The position numbers and the translations under genes were made by a program. DNA of 64,000 nt from an uncultured Burkholderiales bacterium (lineage in GTDB: Bacteria > Pseudomonadota > Gammaproteobacteria > Burkholderiales > Burkholderiaceae_C), in assembly GCA_903828695.1 (NCBI GenBank), contig CAIKNE010000133.1, positions 1-64,000 on the forward strand, read 5' to 3'. Positions 55,571 to 64,000 of the stretch are shown here, piece by piece. Numbering within the stretch: position 1 is the first letter of the stretch; every line of letters begins with the position of its first letter. Under the pieces are notes generated by a model. The model did no database searches, was not told the origin of the DNA, and saw only the letters and a program-made list of their open reading frames with translations.

Positions 55571-58189
55571 ATGTCAGAATCCACTCAACACCCCTCTATT
55601 TTCAAGAAATTATCCGCACATTGGCTTTTGTGGTGGCGAAGTCAAAGCCCTTTGCATCAAGACAGACTGGCACTCTTTGCCCCGCTCACAGCAGTTGTTT
55701 TATTTTTAGCCGCTATATTTGCTGCATTCACTTACCTTCGGTACGAAGAAATTGAGCGTGAACAAGAAATCGTAAGAAGCGATGTTGAATACACCCAACA
55801 ACGCGTGCGCCTTAGGGTGTTGGAGCGTCAAGAACAATCCATGCAAATTGCCGGTGAGTTGTACAAAGGCAATATTGGCCCAGAAGAGCTACGCAGCTTA
55901 TCCAACGGCATTATTAAGAACTTTCCCGAGGTCACGACTATTGCTTGGATTTCAACAGATTTGAAATTGCAGATGAGCACTGTATCTCCAAATATTGATG
56001 GATACATGCAGCCTAAAGTAGGTGACACCCTTAAAAATCCAATATCCCTATACACGTTCAACTTAGCTAAAGACTTGCATCAATCTGTCTACTCACAGCC
56101 GATCAACGCAAAAGAGAAAAACAATCCTCAAAATAGTACTGGCAACTCCAGCAACCCCGGAAATATTGGCACCAACGGCAATAGCAGTAATAGCGCCAAC
56201 AACAATGATTTAATTCAGCTGTTTATTCCGCTCTACAAAAAGGGCCAGTTCACCGGCGCCTTGATGACCGAGTTTGACGTTGAAGGGTTGCTCCGCTATA
56301 GCGTCCCTACCGAGGTGAACTCACGCAATGCCATCACAATCGTGCAGGCTGATGGAAAATTCATTGCCGGTCGTGAGCCCTCCATCCAAAGATCAATTCT
56401 CCCCCCCATGCCCTGGTCTTCGCCGCCTTATGAAACCACCGTTCCTTTGTCTCCCTTTGGAAACAGTTTGTACATCAAGGCAGTGAATTACAAAACGTCT
56501 CAAGGCATGATCGGTAACGGCCTCATTCGTCTGGTAGCTGCGCTGAGTATTTTGACCGCTTGGATGTTAATAGGGACCTGGAGGCATACTCAAAAAAGGG
56601 TGAAAGCCCAAGAGGCATTGATGTCGGAGACTAACTTTCGCCGAGCCATGGAAAACTCCATGTTGACAGGCATGCGGGCTATGGACATGAAGGGTAAGAT
56701 TACCTACGTTAACGCTGCATTTTGTCAAATGACGGGTTGGAGTGAACAAGAGTTGGTTGGCGGCTCTCCACCCTTCCCTTATTGGCCCAAAGAATACGCC
56801 TCATCCTTGGCCATAATGCTTCGCAACGAGCTCCTTGGATTAACTCCCGGGGGGGGCTATCAAGTCAAGGTTCAACACCGCTCTGGGCGTATATTTGATG
56901 CCCGGCTTTATGTCTCACCCTTGGTCGATGCCTACGGCGTCCAAACAGGTTGGATGACCTCAATGACTGACATCACCGAACCCAACAGAATTCGCGATCA
57001 ACTCTCGGCCGCGCATCTTCGGTTCACAACGGTTTTGGAGGCGCTTGATGCGTCCGTCTCCGTCACACCCTTGGGTAGCGCTGAACTTTTATTCACCAAT
57101 AAGCTCTATAGACTCTGGTTTAACAACGAGAGCGAGGGACATCTGTCGATGGTACAGCGTGCTGGTATGCCTAAGAATCAATCAGACAAAGGCAGTGATG
57201 AAGTCGATAACTTAGCAGGATTTCCCTCAGAGGGGCTGGCAGATGCGAGCTCTGAGCACGCCGAGATCTTTGTAGCCTCGTTAGGCAAATGGCTAGAGGT
57301 CAGAGCCCGGTATTTGAACTGGGTCGATGGACGATTGGCACAAATGGTGATCGCAACCGATATTACAGCCAGACATCAAGCACGCGAGCAAGCCCAGTTA
57401 CAAGAAGAACGTGCGCAAGCATCCAGCAGATTGATCACGATGGGCGAGATGGCCTCCAGCGTTGCCCACGAACTCAACCAACCTTTGACCGCGATCACGA
57501 ATTATTGCAAAGGCATGATGAGCCGCATCAACGATCACCGCATCGTGGAGTCTGAGCTCTTAATTGCGCTTGAGAAAACGGCCAACCAGGCCCAAAGAGC
57601 CGGGCAGATCATTCAAAGGATTAAAAATTTCGTCAAACGCAGTGAACCCAACCAAGTGATATCGGATGTGATCACCACCACGATGGAGGCGATTGAGTTG
57701 GCTGAGATTGAGCTGAAGAGGCGACGGGTTCGATTCACACATTATTTCGGCCCCAGGCTCCCACTCATCAAAGTGGACAGAATCTTAATCCAACAAGTTT
57801 TGATCAATTTACTCAAAAATGCAGCCGAATCTATCGACCATGCAGAGCGAGAGAACGCGCACCGAAATGTTGAGCTAAACGTTAATTTAGTTGAAGTTGA
57901 GGGCCAACAGGTGGTCGAATTTGCCGTCAAAGACACGGGGGGGGGCCTAGCACCCCAAGTCTTAGAGCATTTGTTCGAAGCATTCTTCTCCACGAAATCA
58001 GAAGGGCTTGGAATAGGACTCAATTTATGCCGCAGCATTGTCGAATCACACCAAGGACGCATGAAGGCGGAGAACCTTTACAATGGCCCGGACATTGTGG
58101 GATGCTGTTTCTCATTTTGGTTGCCCGCTATGGAGACTAGAATAGTCTCTGACGAAAATCTTTCTATTGAATCACGGAGTTACTCATGA
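55571..58189 (+). CDS. PAS-domain sensor histidine kinase
   Basis: The 872-aa inner-membrane kinase has helices at about 34-52 and 315-338 enclosing a periplasmic sensor part. That part holds a low-complexity Asn/Gly/Ser stretch (about 188-212). Then come PAS (about 360-475), a second PAS-like unit (about 485-605), HisKA with MASSVAHELNQPLTAITNY (His about 633) and HATPase (NLLKNAAESIDH, DTGGGLAP, GLGIGLNLCRSIVESH). It is of the FixL/DctB-like kind. A G9 tract encodes part of DTGGGL. The next gene overlaps by ATGA. Ligand unknown. Confidence 0.88.
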   Translation: MSESTQHPSIFKKLSAHWLLWWRSQSPLHQDRLALFAPLTAVVLFLAAIFAAFTYLRYEEIEREQEIVRSDVEYTQQRVRLRVLERQEQSMQIAGELYKGNIGPEELRSLSNGIIKNFPEVTTIAWISTDLKLQMSTVSPNIDGYMQPKVGDTLKNPISLYTFNLAKDLHQSVYSQPINAKEKNNPQNSTGNSSNPGNIGTNGNSSNSANNNDLIQLFIPLYKKGQFTGALMTEFDVEGLLRYSVPTEVNSRNAITIVQADGKFIAGREPSIQRSILPPMPWSSPPYETTVPLSPFGNSLYIKAVNYKTSQGMIGNGLIRLVAALSILTAWMLIGTWRHTQKRVKAQEALMSETNFRRAMENSMLTGMRAMDMKGKITYVNAAFCQMTGWSEQELVGGSPPFPYWPKEYASSLAIMLRNELLGLTPGGGYQVKVQHRSGRIFDARLYVSPLVDAYGVQTGWMTSMTDITEPNRIRDQLSAAHLRFTTVLEALDASVSVTPLGSAELLFTNKLYRLWFNNESEGHLSMVQRAGMPKNQSDKGSDEVDNLAGFPSEGLADASSEHAEIFVASLGKWLEVRARYLNWVDGRLAQMVIATDITARHQAREQAQLQEERAQASSRLITMGEMASSVAHELNQPLTAITNYCKGMMSRINDHRIVESELLIALEKTANQAQRAGQIIQRIKNFVKRSEPNQVISDVITTTMEAIELAEIELKRRRVRFTHYFGPRLPLIKVDRILIQQVLINLLKNAAESIDHAERENAHRNVELNVNLVEVEGQQVVEFAVKDTGGGLAPQVLEHLFEAFFSTKSEGLGIGLNLCRSIVESHQGRMKAENLYNGPDIVGCCFSFWLPAMETRIVSDENLSIESRSYS

Positions 58190-58815
58190 GTTTAATACCC
58201 AAAAAAGGGACTGTATATGTAGTGGATGATGATGAGGCAGTGCGCGATTCGCTTCAGTGGCTCTTAGAGGGTAAGGACTACCGTGTTCGCTGTTTTGACT
58301 CTGGCGAGACTTTTCTGGGTCGTTACGATCCTAAAGAGGTAGCCTGTGTATTGGTTGACATTCGTATGGCGGGTATGACGGGCCTTGAGTTACAGGACCG
58401 TTTGATTGAGCGAAATTCTCCTCTGCCGATTGTGTTCATTACAGGCCATGGTGATGTACCCATGGCAGTAGACACCATGAAAAAAGGTGCCCTTGATTTC
58501 ATCCAAAAGCCCTTTGATGAAGAAAAACTCGTAAGCGTTGTGGAGCGCATGCTCGCTGCTGCAAAGGATTCTTTTGCTGAAAGCCTCCAGGCAGCTTCCA
58601 GACATGCATTAATCTCCAAACTCACCACCCGCGAATCACAAGTTCTAGAGCGTATCGTAGCGGGTCGTTTGAACAAACAAATTGCAGATGACTTAGGCAT
58701 TAGTATAAAAACCGTTGAAGCCCACAGGGCTAACATCATGGAAAAACTAAATGCAAATACAGTTGCTGACTTACTGAAGATAGCCCTGGGTCAAACGTCC
58801 CCCAAACCTGCTTAA
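58186..58815 (+). CDS. FixJ/NarL-type response regulator
   Basis: The 209-aa regulator has a receiver domain (VYVVDDDEAVRDSL, phospho-Asp in CVLVDIRMAGMTG, Lys in DFIQKPFDEEKL) and a LuxR-type HTH (LTTRESQVLERIVAGRLNKQIADDLGISIKTVEAHRANIMEKL). It overlaps the kinase stop (ATGA), so it is its cognate partner and translationally coupled. Placement beside the pyruvate dehydrogenase genes hints at control of central carbon flux, but this is only inference. Confidence 0.9.
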   Translation: MSLIPKKGTVYVVDDDEAVRDSLQWLLEGKDYRVRCFDSGETFLGRYDPKEVACVLVDIRMAGMTGLELQDRLIERNSPLPIVFITGHGDVPMAVDTMKKGALDFIQKPFDEEKLVSVVERMLAAAKDSFAESLQAASRHALISKLTTRESQVLERIVAGRLNKQIADDLGISIKTVEAHRANIMEKLNANTVADLLKIALGQTSPKPA

Positions 58816-58978
58816 AGCGACCCTAGGGATTCCCAAGGGGCTTTACGGGGGCCGTTCTCTAGAGCGTTTGGTTTTTCTCTCCTCCACTGTTGGCTTCAAC
58901 TGATTTTTGCTATAAGCAATATTGAGTTGGAGCTTAATTTTTTGTAATTACGAATTAAAAACTTTATTTGAATCATTT

Positions 58979-59833
58979 ATGAGCGCAAATCTAATCAGTG
59001 GCACTGAGCTATCCAAATCCATTCGAGCCAGCGTGACCGAGCGGGTCAAGGAGTTAAGCGCCAAAGGAATCACCCCAGGCTTAGCAGTCATTGTGGTCGG
59101 TGATAACCCAGCCAGTCAGGTCTACGTGCGCAACAAAGTAAAAGCGTGCGAAGAGGTAGGATTTTTCTCGAGCCTAGACGCCTACCCCGCGAGCATCAGC
59201 GAGAAAGATCTATTAGGACATATCCAGGCACTGAACAAAAACCCAAAGATTCATGGCATCTTAGTTCAACTCCCCTTACCCGATCACATCGACTCAAGTC
59301 GTGTCATTGAGGCCATTGATCCAAGCAAAGATGTCGATGGATTTCATATCTCAAGCGCCGGCGCACTTGTTAAAGGACTTCCCGGCTTTTGGCCGTGTAC
59401 ACCCTTTGGGTGTATGAAAATGCTTGAAAGCATCAACTACGACTTAAAAGGTAAATACGCCGTCGTGATAGGTCGCTCTCATATTGTTGGCAAGCCAATG
59501 GCATTGATGCTTTTAGATAAAAACGCTACGGTGACCATCTGTCACAGTGCTACCGTGAATTTAAAAGCCATCACCTTGACGGCTGATGTGATTGTGGTTG
59601 CTGTTGGCAAACGAAATGTGTTAACCGCTGACATGGTCAAACCAGGTGTAGTGGTCATTGATGTCGGTATGAACCGAGATGAGAACGGCAAACTTTGCGG
59701 AGATGTTGACTTTGAAGGACTCAAAGCAGTCGCATCCCACATCACTCCCGTACCCGGTGGTGTAGGGCCGATGACCATCACCATGCTTTTACAAAATACT
59801 CTTGATGCAGCCCAAAACACGCACCCCGCGTGA
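58979..59833 (+). CDS. folD: Methylenetetrahydrofolate dehydrogenase/cyclohydrolase
   Basis: The 284-aa bifunctional one-carbon enzyme interconverts methylene-, methenyl- and formyl-tetrahydrofolate. Motifs: [22 protein letters not shown] with the catalytic Lys near residue 54, [24 protein letters not shown], the NADP-binding [15 protein letters not shown] and [20 protein letters not shown]. The track's start 19 codons upstream gives an unlikely extension; the ATG at 58979 fits the family length. Confidence 0.95.
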   Translation: MSANLISGTELSKSIRASVTERVKELSAKGITPGLAVIVVGDNPASQVYVRNKVKACEEVGFFSSLDAYPASISEKDLLGHIQALNKNPKIHGILVQLPLPDHIDSSRVIEAIDPSKDVDGFHISSAGALVKGLPGFWPCTPFGCMKMLESINYDLKGKYAVVIGRSHIVGKPMALMLLDKNATVTICHSATVNLKAITLTADVIVVAVGKRNVLTADMVKPGVVVIDVGMNRDENGKLCGDVDFEGLKAVASHITPVPGGVGPMTITMLLQNTLDAAQNTHPA

Positions 59834-59876
59834 GGTTCTAAATCATAACTCAATCTATTCACCCCACATAAGCGCT

Positions 59877-61946
59877 ATGAACTCAACTGCATTGCTTAAC
59901 TTTGACGATCTCCCCCTCTTTGACCAAATCACTCCAAGCCAAGTTGCCCCAAGCCTGGACCGCCTCATCGCCGACGCTCAAAGAGCTTTAGAGGAAGTAA
60001 CTGCAGATGCCTACCCAGCAGACTGGACACGCATTGCCCAGGTCCTGGATGTGAGTACCGAGAGACTTGGACGCGCGTGGGGGGCTATTAACCACCTCAA
60101 CAGCGTTGCAGACAATCCCGAATTAAGAGCAGCCTACAACGATGCATTGCCCAAGGTCACGGAGTTTTGGACAAACTTAGGCAGCTGCGAGGCCTTATAC
60201 AAGAAGTACAAAGCCATTGACCCTCAGTCCTTGAAAGCTGTTCAAGCGGAGGCTCTGCGCAAAGCGCTTAAGGGCTTCAAGCTCTCAGGCGCAGAACTCA
60301 AGGGGGCTGAGAAAGAAAGGTTTACTCAAATTCAGTCACGCCTGTCTGAGTTGTCTCAAAAATTTAGTGAAAATGTTTTAGACGCCACAGACAGTTGGTC
60401 GTATACGGCGAGCGAAGAAGAAATGCTGGGCGTCCCGCAGGACCTTAAAACCAGCGCCTCCATCGCGGCGCAGCAAAAGGGTTTAACGGGCTACTTACTC
60501 AGCCTAAAAATGCCTTGCTACTTCCCCGTCATGCAATACGCTGTTTCTAGCTCTCTAAGAGAGCGGATCTACAGGGCCTTCGTCACCCGGGCCTCTGACC
60601 AAAGCGATGAGAATGCTCGCGCATTTGACAACACTCAAATTATTATTGAAACCCTCAAGTTACGGGCTGAGGAGGCGCGCTTGCTTGGATTTAACAATTA
60701 CGCTGAGTTATCCCTTGCAACCAAAATGGCTGAATCCCCATCTCAGGTGATTGAGTTTTTATATACGCTTGCTAACAGAGCAAGACCTTACGCGCTCAAA
60801 GATGTGCAAGAGTTAAGGACATTTGCCAAAGAAGTTTTGCATATTGAAAATCCAAGCCCTTGGGACTGGACCTTCATTTCTGAAAAGCTAAAGGAAGCGC
60901 GCTATTCATTTAGCGAGCAAGAGCTTAAAGCTTATTTTCCTGCGCCGAAAGTGCTGAGCGGGCTGTTCAAAATTGTTGAAAAGCTTTTTGAGGTCAGTAT
61001 CCAATCAGACGTCGCGCCAACTTGGCATCAAGGGGTTGAGTTTTACAAAATCGAGCGTGCAGGCAAATTAGTCGGTCAGTTCTACTTAGACCCAAGCGCC
61101 CGCGCGGGCAAGCGCGGCGGAGCTTGGATGGATGACGTGAGAGCTCGGTGGTTAAGACCCGACAACCACCACCTTCAAACACCCGTTGCACACTTGGTTT
61201 GCAACTTTGCAGAAGGCGTGAACGGCGCCCCACCACTTCTAACGCACGATGATGTGATCACCTTGTTCCACGAGTTCGGCCATGGACTGCATCACCTCTT
61301 GACCCAGATTGATGAGCGCGATGTCTCTGGTATCTCCGGTGTGGAGTGGGATGCGGTGGAGTTGCCCAGTCAATTCATGGAGAATTTTTGTTGGGAGTGG
61401 TCCGTTTTGCAAGACCTAACCCAGCACGTTCAAACCGGAGAACCACTCCCGCGCGCACTCTTTGACAAAATGATTGCAGCTAAGAATTTCCAAAGCGGGA
61501 TGCAAACCCTGCGTCAAGTTGAGTTCTCCCTCTTTGACATGAAACTGCATTCCAACCTTGATACGGGTAGTAGCATTAATAACGAGCCAAGCTCATTCAT
61601 GAAAGTCTTGAACGATCTCAGAGCGGAGATTGCTGTGCTGCCCAGTCCTGAATGGAGTAGAACTGCGCACAGCTTTAGTCATATCTTTGCGGGTGGTTAC
61701 GCTGCGGGCTATTACAGCTACAAGTGGGCTGAGGTGTTAAGCGCTGACGCTTACGCTGCCTTTGAGGAAACCGCTCTCAGCAACGGCGAGGCCAACGTAG
61801 AGACAGGCAGAAAGTACAGAATCAACATCCTCGAAGTCGGTAGTTCACGACCCGCTATCGAGTCCTTTAAAGCTTTTAGAGGCCGCGAACCTGATCTAGA
61901 TGCTTTGATGCGCCACCAAGGAATGTTAGACACTCAGGAACATTAA
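59877..61946 (+). CDS. prlC: M3-family metallopeptidase (oligopeptidase A)
   Basis: The 689-aa thimet oligopeptidase-family zinc peptidase degrades short peptides in the cytoplasm. The zinc motif is in LFHEFGHGLHHLL near residue 465, with the third ligand Glu in VEWDAVELPSQFMENFCWE and a catalytic region near GGYAAGYYSYKWAEVLSADAY. The ATG at 59877 (MNSTALLNFDDLP) replaces the track's start inside folD. Its stop overlaps the rpiA stop by three bases on opposite strands (61944-61946 versus 61943-61945). Confidence 0.93.
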   Translation: MNSTALLNFDDLPLFDQITPSQVAPSLDRLIADAQRALEEVTADAYPADWTRIAQVLDVSTERLGRAWGAINHLNSVADNPELRAAYNDALPKVTEFWTNLGSCEALYKKYKAIDPQSLKAVQAEALRKALKGFKLSGAELKGAEKERFTQIQSRLSELSQKFSENVLDATDSWSYTASEEEMLGVPQDLKTSASIAAQQKGLTGYLLSLKMPCYFPVMQYAVSSSLRERIYRAFVTRASDQSDENARAFDNTQIIIETLKLRAEEARLLGFNNYAELSLATKMAESPSQVIEFLYTLANRARPYALKDVQELRTFAKEVLHIENPSPWDWTFISEKLKEARYSFSEQELKAYFPAPKVLSGLFKIVEKLFEVSIQSDVAPTWHQGVEFYKIERAGKLVGQFYLDPSARAGKRGGAWMDDVRARWLRPDNHHLQTPVAHLVCNFAEGVNGAPPLLTHDDVITLFHEFGHGLHHLLTQIDERDVSGISGVEWDAVELPSQFMENFCWEWSVLQDLTQHVQTGEPLPRALFDKMIAAKNFQSGMQTLRQVEFSLFDMKLHSNLDTGSSINNEPSSFMKVLNDLRAEIAVLPSPEWSRTAHSFSHIFAGGYAAGYYSYKWAEVLSADAYAAFEETALSNGEANVETGRKYRINILEVGSSRPAIESFKAFRGREPDLDALMRHQGMLDTQEH

Positions 61947-62737
61947 TCCCCGGCCCTCGAACCAAGGACCTCATTAAACTTCAGTGTTTTAACACCTTGC
62001 GTAGTCGCGAGCAAACAAAGCGTTGCTTGTTGATAAGCAAATACGCCCACAGTCACCACGCCCGCCCATTGGCTGACTAAACTCTCGAAGGCCATGGGCT
62101 CTTTAATCTGTAGTCCACTGACATCCAAAATATGCTGTCCGTTATCCGTGACCAGTGGTGCCCCTCCTTTGAGTCTGAGTTTGGCGCTGCCTCCCAACTC
62201 CTCGAAGCGGTGCATCAACTGCGTTGCTGCCATCGGTATGATCTCAACCGGCAAGGGGAAACGACCCAGCGTATTCACAAGCTTTGACTCGTCTGCAATA
62301 CAAATGAAGGACTTTGCCAAAGAGGCAACAATTTTTTCCCGCGTCAGTGCAGCCCCGCCCCCTTTGATCATGTAACCGCCGTGATCAATCTCATCTGCAC
62401 CGTCAATGTAGATAGACAGCCCATCAACCAAGGAAGCATCCAAAACCGAAATACCGAGCTCACGCAGCAAAGCTGTCGTCGCCTCTGAACTGGAGACGGC
62501 CCCCTTTAAGCCCTTAAGCAAGGCCTCATTGGCGCCAAGAGCTTTGATGAAATGGTTGACTGTTGATCCAGTGCCCACACCAATGATGTCCCCGGCTTTG
62601 ACATACTTCAATGCCTCCAGACCCACGAGGGCTTTGAGCTCTTCTTGGGAGAGCACGGAAGCAACTGTAACAGCGGAAGCATTATTACCAACTCCAGTGC
62701 TGGCTTGAGTGTTGGTGGAGGGGTTTTGGGTTGACAT
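61943..62737 (-). CDS. rpiA: Ribose-5-phosphate isomerase A
   Basis: The 264-aa enzyme interconverts ribose-5- and ribulose-5-phosphate. Motifs GVGTGSTVNHFI, GADEIDHGGYMIKGGGAALTREKIVA and PVEIIPMAATQL are intact. The first 30 residues are an Asn/Ser/Thr-rich extension not typical of RpiA; a later start would shorten it. With tktA it serves the pentose phosphate pathway. It is convergent with prlC and divergent from pyrD. Confidence 0.94.
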   Translation of the reverse strand: MSTQNPSTNTQASTGVGNNASAVTVASVLSQEELKALVGLEALKYVKAGDIIGVGTGSTVNHFIKALGANEALLKGLKGAVSSSEATTALLRELGISVLDASLVDGLSIYIDGADEIDHGGYMIKGGGAALTREKIVASLAKSFICIADESKLVNTLGRFPLPVEIIPMAATQLMHRFEELGGSAKLRLKGGAPLVTDNGQHILDVSGLQIKEPMAFESLVSQWAGVVTVGVFAYQQATLCLLATTQGVKTLKFNEVLGSRAGD

Positions 62738-62804
62738 GATGGGACGAGGTCTTTCTAAGATCTGAGAGAATTAGGGGATATATATCAAACACCTGCATTA
62801 TCCA

Positions 62805-63962
62805 ATGTTATCAACTTCCGTTCAAAACTTTTTCTATCTCCGCCTGATTCGCCCTATCCTCTTCGCTCTAGATGCTGAGCGCGCGCATGATTTGACAATG
62901 GCCTTTCTAAGACACACGCAAAACACATTGCTCAGCGTACTTTACGCTCAGACAACAACGTATGACCCCGTGGAGATTTTGGGCTTGAAATTCCCAAACA
63001 AAGTTGGCCTGGCCGCAGGCTTGGACAAAAATGCAGCCTGTATAGACGCGTTTAACGCGATGGGGTTTGGTTTCGTGGAGGTGGGCACCGTAACGCCGCT
63101 TGCACAAAGTGGCAATCCCATGCCTCGTATGTTTCGCATCCCCGAGCAAGCGGCCCTCATCAACAGACTGGGTTTCAATAATTTGGGCACTCAAACTTTT
63201 ATTGATAATGTCAAAGTTGCAAGGTACAAGCACTCAAGACAAGCTTCTAAAAACGCAGCGAACGTGCCCCACTCTCATGCAGCTCAGATGGTACTGGGAT
63301 TAAATATTGGTAAAAATGCACTCACTCCTATCGAAAATGCTGCAGCTGATTACTTGATTTGTTTAAGAGATGTTTATCCTTTCGCTGACTATGTAACCGT
63401 CAACATCTCCAGTCCCAACACAAAAAATCTGCGCTCCCTCCAAAATGATGAGACCCTTGAGCAACTACTCATAACCCTGGAGCATGAGCGAGTGCGGCTT
63501 CAAAATGAGCACAACAAACATGTCCCACTCTTTCTTAAAATAGCCCCCGATTTGGATGATGTTCAAATGCAGGTGATCGCAAGTGCTCTGATCAAAATAA
63601 GAGACATGCACGTGCGGGATGAGGTGAGCCCTCGGCGCCAATCATGGGGTTTGATTGCAACGAACACCACTCTCGCGCGCGACGCCGTGCAGGGCCATGC
63701 GCACGCAGCACAGACGGGGGGATTGTCGGGTGCTCCGGTGTTTCAATCGAGCAACCGAGTCATCAAATCGATGCGAGAGCGCCTGGGGCCAGATTTTGCG
63801 ATCATCGGGGTTGGGGGTATTTGCTGCGCAGCAGATGCCAGGGAGAAAATGGATGCTGGTGCTAATTTGGTTCAAATTTATACAGGACTGATCTACAAAG
63901 GACCAGGTTTGGTGGCTGAAGTTGCACAAGCCCTGAAAGGGAGGGCTGCCGCTGGGACTTAA
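62805..63962 (+). CDS. pyrD: Dihydroorotate dehydrogenase (quinone)
   Basis: The 385-aa class 2 enzyme is membrane-associated and passes electrons to quinone in pyrimidine synthesis. Signature segments: [70 protein letters not shown] and IIGVGGI...[19 protein letters not shown]. An N-terminal amphipathic part fits class 2. A His/Ala-rich insert (about 140-165) is unusual. No ribosome site precedes the ATG. Confidence 0.94.
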   Translation: MLSTSVQNFFYLRLIRPILFALDAERAHDLTMAFLRHTQNTLLSVLYAQTTTYDPVEILGLKFPNKVGLAAGLDKNAACIDAFNAMGFGFVEVGTVTPLAQSGNPMPRMFRIPEQAALINRLGFNNLGTQTFIDNVKVARYKHSRQASKNAANVPHSHAAQMVLGLNIGKNALTPIENAAADYLICLRDVYPFADYVTVNISSPNTKNLRSLQNDETLEQLLITLEHERVRLQNEHNKHVPLFLKIAPDLDDVQMQVIASALIKIRDMHVRDEVSPRRQSWGLIATNTTLARDAVQGHAHAAQTGGLSGAPVFQSSNRVIKSMRERLGPDFAIIGVGGICCAADAREKMDAGANLVQIYTGLIYKGPGLVAEVAQALKGRAAAGT

Positions 63963-63978
63963 GCGCCCACCCGAACTT

Positions 63979-64000
63979 TAAAAAAGTCTTTGTATGACTT
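63979..64000 (+). terminator. Probable terminator after pyrD, cut by the window edge
   Basis: AAAAAAGTC, a short loop and GACTT end the window; the downstream T-run would lie outside. Confidence 0.35.

Noticed and set aside
55474-55755. 93-aa ORF at the start of the histidine kinase
   Set aside because: It overlaps the kinase start in another frame and shows no features of its own.
62768-62790. ATATATATCAAAC as a second FNR site before pyrD
   Set aside because: Only one half matches TTGATNNNNATCAA; the left arm is absent.

Overview
The window looks like chromosomal DNA of a betaproteobacterium, most likely Burkholderiales and possibly a freshwater Polynucleobacter-type lineage. This is inferred from the moderate GC content, from the block aceE-aceF-lpdA next to a PAS histidine kinase/FixJ-type regulator, folD and an M3 oligopeptidase, and from an E3 subunit that carries its own lipoyl domain. 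I saw no rRNA, tRNA, CRISPR array, insertion sequence or phage gene. The window is dense with metabolic and transport genes, most of them small independent operons.

Layout. 1-4.2 kb: a repeat-rich leader, an uncertain small gene, then a two-gene cytochrome operon (a Cyc2-like fused heme/porin and a diheme c4-like lipoprotein) behind a perfect FNR-type box, followed by a YkgJ-type Cys-cluster protein. 4.3-6.6 kb: divergent old yellow enzyme and aldo-keto reductase genes sharing a large perfect inverted repeat. 6.8-9.1 kb: a CvpA-like membrane protein, a small membrane protein, a flavin reductase and an HU gene. 9.4-17.7 kb: a complete kdp potassium operon (an extra 34-aa ORF, then kdpF, A, B, C, D, E). 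17.7-26.3 kb: a phosphoglycolate phosphatase-like HAD, then a possible carbohydrate or aldehyde oxidation region (molybdenum hydroxylase IorAB type, ModA-like protein, SDR, MFS carrier, PfkB sugar kinase, exported class II aldolase-like protein). 26.4-28.8 kb: feoA-feoB with a Fur box. 29-31.7 kb: transketolase and a His-rich FKBP. 31.9-37.6 kb: an orphan HTH protein, a small membrane protein, and a TonB-dependent receptor with its own ExbB-ExbD-TonB. 37.6-49 kb: HpcH/HpaI aldolase, small proteins, an exported SAM methyltransferase-like protein, an alpha/beta hydrolase, DctA, a voltage-gated K+ channel, an SDR, an exported alkaline phosphatase-superfamily protein and a secreted protein with an NGS repeat. 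49.1-64 kb: pyruvate dehydrogenase (aceE-aceF-lpdA), a two-component pair, folD, an M3 peptidase, rpiA and pyrD.

How the parts connect. Potassium handling (Kdp, Kv-like channel), ferrous iron uptake (FeoAB), TonB-energised uptake, C4-dicarboxylate uptake and central carbon enzymes suggest a heterotroph that scavenges nutrients. The FNR box before the porin-cytochrome pair suggests a respiratory or extracellular electron-transfer function switched on at low oxygen. Several ORF-track starts were moved to better starts (kdpA, kdpB, exbD, tonB, folD, the M3 peptidase, iorA, dctA), and two very small kdp-operon genes absent from the track were added. All functions rest on motif recognition by eye; no database search was run.
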